Source of the DNA: Rhodoplanes serenus
Lineage (GTDB): Bacteria > Pseudomonadota > Alphaproteobacteria > Rhizobiales > Xanthobacteraceae
Assembly: GCA_945893145.1 (NCBI GenBank)
Contig: CAMDDZ010000022.1
Coordinates: 1-64,000, forward strand
Length of the DNA stretch: 64,000 bases
Direction of reading: 5' to 3'
A model generated the notes under the pieces. It made no database searches. It was not told the DNA's origin and worked only from the letters and a program-made list of their open reading frames with translations. The position numbers and the translations under genes were made by a program. Below are positions 34,429-42,755 of the stretch, piece by piece. Within the stretch, counting starts at the first letter, position 1. Each line of letters begins with the position of its first letter.

Positions 34429-35534
34429 TACTTGCCCCAAACCTCTTCGGCGATCTCGACGACTTCGCGCATCTTCGCCCACTGCTGCTGCTCGGTCAGC
34501 ACATTGCCTTCCTCGGTGGAGGCGAAGCCGCATTGCGGGCTGAGCGCCATCTGTTCCATCGGCATGAACTTCGCCGCTTCATCAAGCCGGCGCTTCACGG
34601 TGTCCTTGCTTTCGAGCGTGCCGCTCTTGGAGGTGATGACGCCGACCACAACGATCTTGTTGCCCTTCGGCAGGAAGCGGAGCGGCTCGAAGCCGCCGGC
34701 ACGATCGCTGTCGTATTCCAGGAAGTAGCCGTCGAAGTTGCATTTGGCGAGCAGCCGCTCAGCCACCGGCTCGTAGCCGCCGGATGAAATCCAGGTCGAG
34801 CGGAAATTGCCACGGCAGATGTGGGTCGTGATCGTCATGTCGGCTGGCTTGTCTTTCAGCGAGTCGTTGATGACGCGCGTGTAGTCGTCGGCCAGCGTCG
34901 CGACATTCATGCCGCGCTCCTTGGCCTTCTTCATCTCGACATCCGAGCAGAGATAGGCCCAGGCGGTGTCGTCGAACTGCAGGTAGCGGCAGCCGGCGTC
35001 ATAGAACGCCTTCACGGCCTGGCGATAGGCCGCCGAGAGGTCAGAGAAGATCGCGTCGTTGTTTGGATAGGCCTTCTTGTCGACCGCGTTGGGCTCCAGA
35101 CGGAAATGCAGCACCGTCGGCGACGGGATGCACATCTTTGGCATCACCTTGGTGTGCTGCTTCACGAACTTGAAGTGATCGAGCATCGGATGATTGCTGA
35201 AGCCGATCTTGCCGGTGACACGGATGCCTTTCGGCTTGGTCTGCACACCTTGGAACTGGATGCCGTGGTCCATCTCATAGACCTCGACGTTGTCCAGGCC
35301 GTTGTAGAAATCGTAATGCCAGAACATCCGGCGGTATTCGCCATCGGTCGCGCATTGCAGCCCAACCTCTTCCTGCTTCTTGATGACCTTCGGGATTTCC
35401 TGATCCTCGATCGCCTTCAGATCGGCCGCGCTGATCTGACCTTTGTCGCGCTTGGTGCGCGCCTCGGTGATCGCGGGCGTGCGCAAGTAGCTGCCGACGT
35501 GATCGGCGCGAAAGGGCGGTGTTGTTCTTTTCAT
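34428..35534 (-). CDS. MetE C-terminal-domain-like methyltransferase, array copy A (first)
   Basis: 368 residues, first in transcription order. The motifs are LQFDDTAWAYLCS, THICRGNFRSTW, EYDSDRAGGFEPL and LSPQCGFAS; HxC, Glu and the distal Cys are kept. AGGAAACACCC precedes the ATG at 35534; the frame extends to 35591 without family sequence. The promoter must lie in the 323-base region shared with the divergent liv binding-protein gene, which suggests that array and transporter are used together. Confidence 0.87.
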   Translation of the reverse strand: MKRTTPPFRADHVGSYLRTPAITEARTKRDKGQISAADLKAIEDQEIPKVIKKQEEVGLQCATDGEYRRMFWHYDFYNGLDNVEVYEMDHGIQFQGVQTKPKGIRVTGKIGFSNHPMLDHFKFVKQHTKVMPKMCIPSPTVLHFRLEPNAVDKKAYPNNDAIFSDLSAAYRQAVKAFYDAGCRYLQFDDTAWAYLCSDVEMKKAKERGMNVATLADDYTRVINDSLKDKPADMTITTHICRGNFRSTWISSGGYEPVAERLLAKCNFDGYFLEYDSDRAGGFEPLRFLPKGNKIVVVGVITSKSGTLESKDTVKRRLDEAAKFMPMEQMALSPQCGFASTEEGNVLTEQQQWAKMREVVEIAEEVWGK

Positions 35535-35857
35535 CGGGTGTTTCCTCGCGTGTCTAAGCCTTGTTCTGACGCAAGCATCGCACGGCGGCAAGGCAGCGGT
35601 CGAGAACCACCGCCGATTCCGATTCTCGACGCTGAACCAGCGGCAGAACGATTTGTGGGAGCGATCCCACCGTGCTTGCGCAGCCTGAAATAGAACCGGG
35701 TCGAGTGGTCCTTTTCGCGCTGTAAAGCGCCGAAAAGCCGCATGCCACCGTTGCCCATTCGCTTGCGCCGATTCGGCCTTTCGCCCTACTATCCGGCCCG
35801 AATCCGGCCGCGCAAAGCTGGCCCCGGTTCAGTTTGCCCCCCTACGGAGGAAATCCA
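35535..35857. other. Divergent intergenic region between the MetE-like array and the liv genes
   Basis: These 323 bases hold no supported gene. A hairpin at 35712-35736 (TTTTCGCGCT, then AGCGCCGAAAA with one bulged base) is the only clear structure. GGAGGAAA at the right end is the ribosome site of the binding-protein gene. Promoters for both directions should be here, but no convincing -35/-10 pair was found. Confidence 0.5.
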
Positions 35858-37060
35858 ATGATCAAACGCATGCTCGCGGCAACCGCCGCGCTAGCCATTA
35901 CGACTGCGTTCGCGCAGGCGCAGGAGGTCAAGATTGGTCTCGTTGCGCCGTTCACCGGCATCGGCGCCGAACTCGGTCAGCAGATCGACCGTGGCGTACA
36001 GCAATTCCTCAAACTCAACGCCGGCAAGATCGCGCCCTACAAGCTCACCATCATCAAGCGCGACGACAAGAATCCGTCCGGCGCCGACTCCAAGGTCGCA
36101 GTGCAGGAGCTGCTGACACAAGAGAACGTCGATGCGCTCGCTGGCTGGATCTATTCGCCGAACGCCATCGCCTCTGCGCCGGTCGTAAGCGCCGGCAAGA
36201 AGCTTGCAGTGATCATGAACGCCGGCACCGCCTTCATCACCAACCTCTCGCCTTACTACGTGCGCACCTCGTTCAGCATGTGGCACGCGGGCTTCGCGCT
36301 CGGTGAAGCGGCGGCGAAGCAGCTCAAGGCCAAGACCGCGGTGGTCGGCTACAGCGACTTCCCGCCCGGCAAGGATAGCCTCGCGGCGTTCAAGCGCGCG
36401 TTCGAGGCGAACGGCGGCCAGGTGATCGACGAAATCCCGATGGGGGGTCCTGCTCAGGTGCCGGACTTCACGCCGTTCTTCCAGCGCGTAAAGGACAAGA
36501 AGCCCGACCTGTTCTTCGTGTTCGTGCCGGCCGGCGATCATGCACTCGCGGTCGTGAAGACCTACGGCGCGCTCGGCATGAAGGCCGCCGGCATCAAGCT
36601 GATCGGCCCGGGCGACATCACCCAGGACATCAAGCTGCAAGCGATGGGTGACGCAGCGATCGGCCTGATCACCATGCACCACTACAACGCCGACCTCGAC
36701 AACCCGGTCAACAAGGCGCTGGTCGCGTCCTGGAAGAAGGACTACGGCGCGGATGCGACGCCGGACTTCGTCGCCATCGGCGCCTACGACGGCATGGCTG
36801 CGATCCTGCACGCGGTACAGGCCACCAAGGGCAAGATGGACCCCGACGCTGCGCTGGCCGCGCTCAAGGGCTGGAAATACGACAGCCCGCGCGGTCCGAT
36901 CGCGATCGATCCGGAAACGCGTGACATCATCATGAACGAGTATCTCGTCGAAGTGGTGAAGGGTGCGGACGGCAAGCTGCACCAGAAGGTGCTCGGCAAG
37001 ATCGACGCCGTGAAGGATGCCTGCAAAGCCCAGAAGATCGGACCCTGCGCGCCGAAGTGA
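35858..37060 (+). CDS. Branched-chain-amino-acid-type ABC transporter substrate-binding protein
   Basis: 400 residues. A Sec signal (MIKRMLAATAALAITTAF, cleavage after AQAQ) leads into VKIGLVAPFTGIGAELGQQI, the start of a Peripla_BP_6 fold. The LivJ-like fold binds amino acids, but relatives in this group also bind aromatic acids or amides, so the ligand is open. The ATG at 35858 follows GGAGGAAA. A strong terminator directly follows, so it can be made in excess over the membrane parts. Confidence 0.92.
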   Translation: MIKRMLAATAALAITTAFAQAQEVKIGLVAPFTGIGAELGQQIDRGVQQFLKLNAGKIAPYKLTIIKRDDKNPSGADSKVAVQELLTQENVDALAGWIYSPNAIASAPVVSAGKKLAVIMNAGTAFITNLSPYYVRTSFSMWHAGFALGEAAAKQLKAKTAVVGYSDFPPGKDSLAAFKRAFEANGGQVIDEIPMGGPAQVPDFTPFFQRVKDKKPDLFFVFVPAGDHALAVVKTYGALGMKAAGIKLIGPGDITQDIKLQAMGDAAIGLITMHHYNADLDNPVNKALVASWKKDYGADATPDFVAIGAYDGMAAILHAVQATKGKMDPDAALAALKGWKYDSPRGPIAIDPETRDIIMNEYLVEVVKGADGKLHQKVLGKIDAVKDACKAQKIGPCAPK

Positions 37061-37092
37061 TGGCGCCAGGCGCACGTAACGCATTCGGCAGG

Positions 37093-37118
37093 CCGCCGCC
37101 CAACCGGGCGGCGGTTTT
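37093..37118 (+). terminator. Rho-independent terminator after the binding-protein gene
   Basis: Perfect 9-base arms CCGCCGCCC and GGGCGGCGG with an AACC loop, followed by TTTT. It lies 33 bases after the stop, on the plus strand, ahead of the permease genes. Confidence 0.85.
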
Positions 37119-37283
37119 GCGTTATGGAGACGCCAAAACGACAGCGACGCCGCGACGCGCTTCTTTCCAACGCGCTCATGCTTTAGTATTTCCGTCATCA
37201 AGCCGGGCCAACCGGCGCGGGGATTGTGTAATGAAGCGGGCCTATGCGGCGGCTGCTAGCAGCCCATTCGGGCGGGAACGCGC

Positions 37284-38156
37284 GTGATCTTCGGCATCGA
37301 TGTTATCAGCACGCTGCTCGGCGGGGTCGCCGCCGGTATGGTGCTGTTTATCGTGTCGGTCGGCCTGTCCGTCACCATGGGCCTGATGGGCTTCGTCAAT
37401 CTCGCCCACGGCGGCTTCGCCATGATCGGCGGCTACCTCATCGTGCTGGCGATGAACCGCCTCGGCATGCCATTCGTCGCCGCGCTCGCTATCGGATTCG
37501 TCGTTGTCGCGGCCGTCAGCACCATCTTCGAGCGGCTGCTCTACTCGCGGCTCTACCGCGCGACCGAACTCGACCAGGTGCTGTTCACCATTGGGCTGGT
37601 GTTCATGATGATCGCGTCGGTGACGCTGGCGGTCGGGCCGGAGACGCAACCGCTGACCTTGCCGACCTGGCTGCAGGGCCAGATCAATCTCGGCTTCATC
37701 AGCTACCGCACCTACAGCATCGTGCTGATCGCGGTCGGCACCGTGATCATGCTCGGCCTGTGGCTCGGCTTCGAGCGCACCCGCATGGGCGCGCAAATCC
37801 GCGCCGCGGTCGACAATCGCCGCATGGCCGAGTCGCTCGGCATCAACATTACGCGGCTGTTCACGCTGGTGTTCGCCTTCGGCAGCGGCATGGCGGCGCT
37901 CGGCGGCGGGCTCGGCGCCGAATTCCTCGGCCTCGATCCGCAATATCCGCTAAAATACCTGGTCATCTTCCTGATCGTGGTCGCGGTCGGCGGGCTTGGC
38001 CGCATCACCGGCGTGTTCTACGCATCGCTCATCATCGGTGTGGTCGACTTCGCGCTGAAGAAATACCTACCGCAGGGCGGCACGGTGTTCATCTACGGCA
38101 TGACCATCCTGCTGCTGCTGTGGCGGCCGCAGGGCCTGTTCGGGAAGTCGACATGA
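37284..38156 (+). CDS. livH: LivH-type ABC permease
   Basis: 290 residues with about eight helices. GLMGFVNLAHGGFAMIGGY and FERTRMGAQIRAAVDNRRMA (the loop contacting the ATPase) are typical of LivH. It starts with GTG at 37284, and its stop overlaps the livM ATG (ATGA). It forms the inner-membrane channel with LivM. Confidence 0.92.
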   Translation: MIFGIDVISTLLGGVAAGMVLFIVSVGLSVTMGLMGFVNLAHGGFAMIGGYLIVLAMNRLGMPFVAALAIGFVVVAAVSTIFERLLYSRLYRATELDQVLFTIGLVFMMIASVTLAVGPETQPLTLPTWLQGQINLGFISYRTYSIVLIAVGTVIMLGLWLGFERTRMGAQIRAAVDNRRMAESLGINITRLFTLVFAFGSGMAALGGGLGAEFLGLDPQYPLKYLVIFLIVVAVGGLGRITGVFYASLIIGVVDFALKKYLPQGGTVFIYGMTILLLLWRPQGLFGKST

Positions 38157-39163
38157 GCGCGACGGACCTGCAAAATCATCCGGCCGCCCGGGCGCTGGCG
38201 CAACGTCATCGCCTGCGCGTATGGGAGGGCCTGCCCTGGCTGCTGGCGCTCGCGTGCTATTTTGCCTTCCCGCGCTATCTCGGCTTCGGCACCGAGATTC
38301 TCATCACAGTGCTGTTCGCGATCTCGCTCGATCTCGCGCTCGGCTACGCCGGCATCGTGACGCTCGGCCACGCGGCATTCTTCGGTGCCGGTGCCTATAC
38401 GGTCGGCATGCTGGCCAAGAACGGCATCTGGACCGAGCCGATCACCGGGCTGTTGCTCGGGGCTGCGGTCGCCGGTCTCATTGGCTTCCTGTCCGGCCTG
38501 GTTCTGCTTCGCACCGCCGGCTTGACACTTCTGATGCTGACCTTGTGCTTCATGGGCCTGCTGGAGGAATCCGCCAACATGGGTGCGGATTTCACCGGCG
38601 GCTTCGACGGCCTCGACAGCCTGCCGATCAAGCCGATCGTCGGCATGTTCGAGTTCGACGTGCTGTATTCCAAGACACAATATCTCTACGTCCTGGCCGT
38701 GCTGTTCGTCTGCTTCGTGTTCACTCGTACGCTGGTGTATTCACCATTCGGCCACAGCCTCACCGGCATCCGTGAGAACACACTGCGCATGCATGCCGTC
38801 GGTGCGCCGGTCGAGCGGCGGCTGGTGATCTGCTACACGATCTCGGCCGCGATCGCCGGCATTGCCGGCGCGCTGTGGGCGCAGGCCAACGCTTACGTCA
38901 ATCTTTCGACGCTCGGCCTCGACCGCGCCGCCACCGTGCTGATCATCCTGGTGCTCGGCGGCTACGGACGCCTGTACGGCGCGTTTGTCGGCGCGTTCGT
39001 CTACATGATGCTCGAGCACTTCCTGTCGAAGCTCTACCCGGAGGCCTGGCAGCTTGGTCTCGGGCTCCTGCTCGTGGTGATCGCGCTGTTCGCGCGCGGC
39101 GGCATTCTTGGCATCGGCGAGGAGCTTCGGCGCCGGTTCCGTGGCTGGCGCAACAAGCCATGA
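38153..39163 (+). CDS. livM: LivM-type ABC permease
   Basis: 336 residues with about ten helices. DLALGYAGIVTLGHAAFFG and the cytoplasmic loop HSLTGIRENTLRMHAVG mark LivM. The ATG at 38153 overlaps livH; the same frame extends far upstream over livH but is not coding there. The stop overlaps the livG start (ATGA). Confidence 0.92.
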   Translation: MSATDLQNHPAARALAQRHRLRVWEGLPWLLALACYFAFPRYLGFGTEILITVLFAISLDLALGYAGIVTLGHAAFFGAGAYTVGMLAKNGIWTEPITGLLLGAAVAGLIGFLSGLVLLRTAGLTLLMLTLCFMGLLEESANMGADFTGGFDGLDSLPIKPIVGMFEFDVLYSKTQYLYVLAVLFVCFVFTRTLVYSPFGHSLTGIRENTLRMHAVGAPVERRLVICYTISAAIAGIAGALWAQANAYVNLSTLGLDRAATVLIILVLGGYGRLYGAFVGAFVYMMLEHFLSKLYPEAWQLGLGLLLVVIALFARGGILGIGEELRRRFRGWRNKP

Positions 39164-39915
39164 CCGTGCTGCTCGAGACCCAATCCGTCAGCAAGAACTT
39201 CGGCGCGTTGCGGGCGACACGCGAGGTCAGCTTCAAGCTCGAGGAAGGCGCGCGGCACGCGCTGATCGGGCCGAACGGCGCGGGCAAGACCACATTCATC
39301 AACCTGCTCACCGGCGTTCTGCCGCCGAACTCCGGCAAGGTGCTGCTGAAGGACCGCGACATCACTCAGATGGCTCAGGCCGAGCGGGTCAAGCTCGGCA
39401 TTGCCCGCACCTTCCAGATCAACCGGCTGTTTCGCGGCCTCTCGGTGCTGGAGAACGTCTATATGGCGGTGGCCGAGCGCGTCGGCGCCGCACCCAAAAT
39501 GCTCACTCCGGCAGGCGCACAGCGGGACGTGATCGACGAGTCGATGCAACTTTTAGAGTCGCTCAAGCTTGCCGACATTGCCCACCACACCATCGTGGGA
39601 CTGCCCTACGGCCGGCAGCGGCTGGTGGAACTCGCCATTACGCTCGGCCTCAAGCCCGAAGTGCTGCTGCTCGACGAGCCGGCGGCCGGCGTGCCGAGCG
39701 CCGAGAGCCACATCATCCTCGATGCGATCGATGCACTGCCGAAAACCATCGGCGTGCTGATCATCGACCATGACATGGACCTGGTGTTCCGCTTCGCCAA
39801 GCGCATCACCGTGCTGGTGCGCGGCGCCATCTTCGCCGAGGGCACTCCAAAGGAAATCGGTGCCAACCCCGATGTGCGCGCGGTCTATCTCGGACAGGCG
39901 ACACAACATGGCTAG
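39160..39915 (+). CDS. livG: LivG-type ABC ATPase
   Basis: 251 residues. Walker A is GPNGAGKTTF (about 37-46), followed by the LivG-specific LGIARTFQINRLFRGLSV. The signature position reads LPYGRQRLVELA, which is unusual, since LSGGQ/LSYGQQ-type is expected. Walker B is VLLLDEPAAGV. The ATG at 39160 overlaps livM, and the 3' end overlaps livF by 8 bases. Confidence 0.92.
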   Translation: MTVLLETQSVSKNFGALRATREVSFKLEEGARHALIGPNGAGKTTFINLLTGVLPPNSGKVLLKDRDITQMAQAERVKLGIARTFQINRLFRGLSVLENVYMAVAERVGAAPKMLTPAGAQRDVIDESMQLLESLKLADIAHHTIVGLPYGRQRLVELAITLGLKPEVLLLDEPAAGVPSAESHIILDAIDALPKTIGVLIIDHDMDLVFRFAKRITVLVRGAIFAEGTPKEIGANPDVRAVYLGQATQHG

Positions 39916-40612
39916 CGCGCTCGAACTCAAAGCGGTGTCAGCGGGCTACGGCGAGACCGTGGTTCTGGAAGACATCAATCTTGCGATCGCGCCGGGCGAG
40001 AGCATCAGCGTGATGGGCCGCAACGGTGTCGGCAAGACCACGCTGCTCGCAACCGTCATGGGCCATACCACGCTACACAAGGGCGAGGTCACGCTCGATG
40101 GCCGCAGCCTCAATCGCGTGCCGGTCTATCGCCGCGCCGCCGCTGGCATCGGCTTCGTGCCGCAGGAGCGCGAGATTTTCGCCTCGCTCAGTGTGCTCGA
40201 GAACCTCGAGGTCGGCGCGCGACCGGGACCTTGGACGCAGGAGCGCGTGTTTGAGCTGTTTCCCAACCTCAAGGAGCGGCTCGGCAACAAGGGCAACCAG
40301 CTGTCCGGCGGTGAGCAGCAGATGTTGTCGATCGCCCGCGCACTGCTGACCAATCCGTCAATTTTGCTGATGGACGAACCCACCGAGGGCCTGGCGCCGG
40401 TGATCGTCGAGGCGCTGACCGCAGTGCTGGTGCGGCTGCGCGGCGAGTCCGGGTTGTCGATCATCCTGGTCGAGCAGAACAGCCGCGTTGCCTTCGAGTT
40501 CTCCAACCGCAGCGTGGTGATGGACAAGGGCCGCATCGTCTATGACGGCGCGTCCGCCACATTGCGCGATGACCCCGAGCGTTTGACGCAGTTGATCGGG
40601 GTGAGCGAGTAG
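39908..40612 (+). CDS. livF: LivF-type ABC ATPase
   Basis: 234 residues. Walker A is GRNGVGKTTLL, the signature is LSGGEQQMLSIARAL, Walker B is ILLMDEPTEGLAP, and the H-loop position is taken by Gln (ILVEQNSR), as usual for LivF. The ATG at 39908 lies inside livG, so livHMGF are one coupled operon. Confidence 0.92.
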   Translation: MASALELKAVSAGYGETVVLEDINLAIAPGESISVMGRNGVGKTTLLATVMGHTTLHKGEVTLDGRSLNRVPVYRRAAAGIGFVPQEREIFASLSVLENLEVGARPGPWTQERVFELFPNLKERLGNKGNQLSGGEQQMLSIARALLTNPSILLMDEPTEGLAPVIVEALTAVLVRLRGESGLSIILVEQNSRVAFEFSNRSVVMDKGRIVYDGASATLRDDPERLTQLIGVSE

Positions 40613-40638
40613 AGGATACCGCGCAGACGCGGCCCATA

Positions 40639-40655
40639 GCGCGTCGAAGACGCGC
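40639..40655. terminator. Hairpin after livF (possible terminator)
   Basis: GCGCGTC and GACGCGC pair over a GAA loop, 27 bases after the livF stop. No T-tract follows, so it is a weak intrinsic terminator at best. The rest of the 154-base gap shows only a short direct repeat (GTCCGGGCA and GTCCGGGCA-like at 40712-40735). Confidence 0.4.
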
Positions 40656-40766
40656 GTAAACGCGCTGATTGGCCGCTGTCCCGACCGAGGGCGCAACGCC
40701 TGAGGACCTTGTCGTCCGGGCACAAGTCCGGGCATCCTTCTGGAACAACAATCACCGGGGGACGCC

Positions 40767-41741
40767 ATGATCATTCGCCGCAGGTTCCTCAAGCTCGCCG
40801 CCTCCACCGCAACGCTCATTGCCGCGCCGTCCCTTGCTGCAGCGCAGGCCTATCCGTCGCGCCCGATTCGCCTACTGGTCGGTTTCGCGGCGGGCGGCGG
40901 CCAGGACATCCTCGCGCGCCTGATCGGGCAATGGTTGTCGGAGCGGCTCGGCCAGCAAATCGTGATCGAGAACCGGCCGGGCCAAGCCGCCAGCATCGCG
41001 GCCGAAGCCGTTGTGCGCTCGCCACCGGACGGCTACACGCTCTTTCTCGTTGGTCCCAACAACGCGATCAACGCCACGCTCTACAACAATCTGAGCTTCG
41101 ATATCGTCAAGGACTTCCAGCATGTCGCGGCGCTGGTGACCATGCCGAACGTCATGGCAGTACACCCATCGGTACCGGCCAAGACGGTGGCGGAATTCAT
41201 CGCCTACGCGAAGGCCAACCCGGGCAAAGTGAACTTCGCCTCCGGCGGAGTGGGCACCTCCGTGCATGTCTCCGGCGAGCTGTTCAAGCAGATGACTGGC
41301 GTGCCGATGGAGCACATCTCGTATCGCGGCGCGGGCCCGGCGACCATCGATCTGCTGGCCGGGCAGGTGCAGGTGATGTTCGACAACCTGAATTCGCAGA
41401 TCGGCCACATCAAAGCCGGGCGGCTCCGTGCCCTCGCCGTAACCACAGCCACGCGATCACCGGCCTTGCCGGACATTCCGACGGTCGGCGATACCGTGCA
41501 GGGTTTCGAGGCAAGCGCGTTCTTCGGGATCAGCGCGCCACGAAATATCCCTCAGGATGCGCTGACGAAGCTCAACCAGGAGATCAACGCCGGCCTGCGC
41601 GATCCGAAGCTCAAAGCGCGGTTCGACGATCTTGGCGCCGATATCCGTCCCGGATCGCCTGACGACTTTGCCAAGCTCATCGCCGCCGAAGTCGCGAAAT
41701 GGGCTCCTGTGGTGAAGGCCTCCGGCGCCAAGCCGGACTGA
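40767..41741 (+). CDS. Bug/TctC-type binding protein with Tat-like signal
   Basis: 324 residues. The N-terminus IIRRRFLKLAASTATLIAA carries a twin-arginine motif (RRxFLK) before the hydrophobic stretch and an AAAQA cleavage region. The receptor motifs are YPSRPIRLLVGFAAGGGQD, IENRPGQAASIAAEAV and VNFASGGVGTSVHVSGELF. It is an orphan: no TctAB genes are present. A second receptor follows 9 bases later, so the two are likely one operon. The ligand is probably a carboxylate. Confidence 0.88.
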   Translation: MIIRRRFLKLAASTATLIAAPSLAAAQAYPSRPIRLLVGFAAGGGQDILARLIGQWLSERLGQQIVIENRPGQAASIAAEAVVRSPPDGYTLFLVGPNNAINATLYNNLSFDIVKDFQHVAALVTMPNVMAVHPSVPAKTVAEFIAYAKANPGKVNFASGGVGTSVHVSGELFKQMTGVPMEHISYRGAGPATIDLLAGQVQVMFDNLNSQIGHIKAGRLRALAVTTATRSPALPDIPTVGDTVQGFEASAFFGISAPRNIPQDALTKLNQEINAGLRDPKLKARFDDLGADIRPGSPDDFAKLIAAEVAKWAPVVKASGAKPD

Positions 41742-41750
41742 TCCGAGGAT

Positions 41751-42728
41751 ATGATGATCACTCGCCGCCGGGTCGTGCAGCTAGCAGCGACCGCCGCCGC
41801 AATCCCAGCGCTCGGTCCCATGGCCATGGCTCAGACCTATCCGAGCAAGTCCGTGCGCTTCATCGTCAGCTTCCCGCCAGGCGGCCCAAACGACACGCTC
41901 GGGCGCCTCGCCGCCGGCTGGCTCTCGCAGCGGCTCGGCCAGCCGTTCCAGGTCGAGAACCATGGCGGCGCTTCCGGCAACACCGGTACCGAAATCGTGG
42001 TGCGCGCACCGGCCGACGGCTACACCGTGCTGCTGTGCGGCCCCGCGAACGCGATCAGCGGGTCGCTCTATCCGAACCTGAGCTTCAACTTCCTGCGCGA
42101 CATGCAGCCGGTCGCAGGCATCACGCGCGAGGCGCTGGTGATGGTGGTGCATCCTTCGGTGCCCGCGAAAACGGTCCCGGAGTACATCGCCTACGCCAAG
42201 GCCAATCTCACCAGCACCAAAATGGCGTCGACCGGCAACGGCTCGTCCCCGCACGTCACCGGCGAGCTGTTCAAGATCATGACCGGGCTGCCATTGAACG
42301 TCGTGCATTTCGGTGGTGGCGGACCGGCGCTGCGGGCGATGATCGCCGGCGAGGCGCAGATGATGTTCGAGCCGATGTCGGCTTCGATCGAGCCGGTGCG
42401 CTCCGGCAAGCTGCGCGCCCTCGCTGTCACCACAACGGCCCGCTCCAGCGTGTTGCCGGACGTTCCCGTGCTGGCAGATTTCGTGCCGGGCTACGAGGCA
42501 AGCGCGGTGACCGGGATTGCCGTGCCCAAGGGAACGCCGGCAGAGATCGTCGAGGCGTTGAACCGCGCCATGAACGCGGCCTTCGCCGATCCGGCGATGA
42601 AAACGAAGCTCGCCGACACCGGCGGCGGCCCGCTGCCCGGCACCGTGGCGGAGTTCACAAAGCTGATGGAAGCGGAAACCGCGAAGTGGGGCGACGTGGT
42701 CCAAAAGGCCGGAGTCAAGCCAGGTTAG
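41751..42728 (+). CDS. Second Bug/TctC-type binding protein with Tat-like signal
   Basis: 325 residues, paralogous to the preceding gene. The signal ITRRRVVQLAATAAAIPAL is twin-arginine-like, with a cleavage region near AMAQ. The motifs are YPSKSVRFIVSFPPGGPND and ENHGGASGNTGTEIVVRAP. The first two codons are both ATG. It converges on ligC. Location next to the lig genes makes aromatic or pyrone carboxylates reasonable ligands, by context only. Confidence 0.87.
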   Translation: MMITRRRVVQLAATAAAIPALGPMAMAQTYPSKSVRFIVSFPPGGPNDTLGRLAAGWLSQRLGQPFQVENHGGASGNTGTEIVVRAPADGYTVLLCGPANAISGSLYPNLSFNFLRDMQPVAGITREALVMVVHPSVPAKTVPEYIAYAKANLTSTKMASTGNGSSPHVTGELFKIMTGLPLNVVHFGGGGPALRAMIAGEAQMMFEPMSASIEPVRSGKLRALAVTTTARSSVLPDVPVLADFVPGYEASAVTGIAVPKGTPAEIVEALNRAMNAAFADPAMKTKLADTGGGPLPGTVAEFTKLMEAETAKWGDVVQKAGVKPG

Positions 42729-42755
42729 CTTTCGGCGAGCCGCCCCACGCGCGCC

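Noticed and set aside
29868-35534. The five MetE-like copies as an assembly or tandem-duplication artefact
   Set aside because: The copies differ at many positions, have different spacers and form two subgroups, so they are old paralogues.
37244-38152. Upstream extension of the livM frame
   Set aside because: Lies over livH in another frame; livM starts at the ATG overlapping the livH stop.
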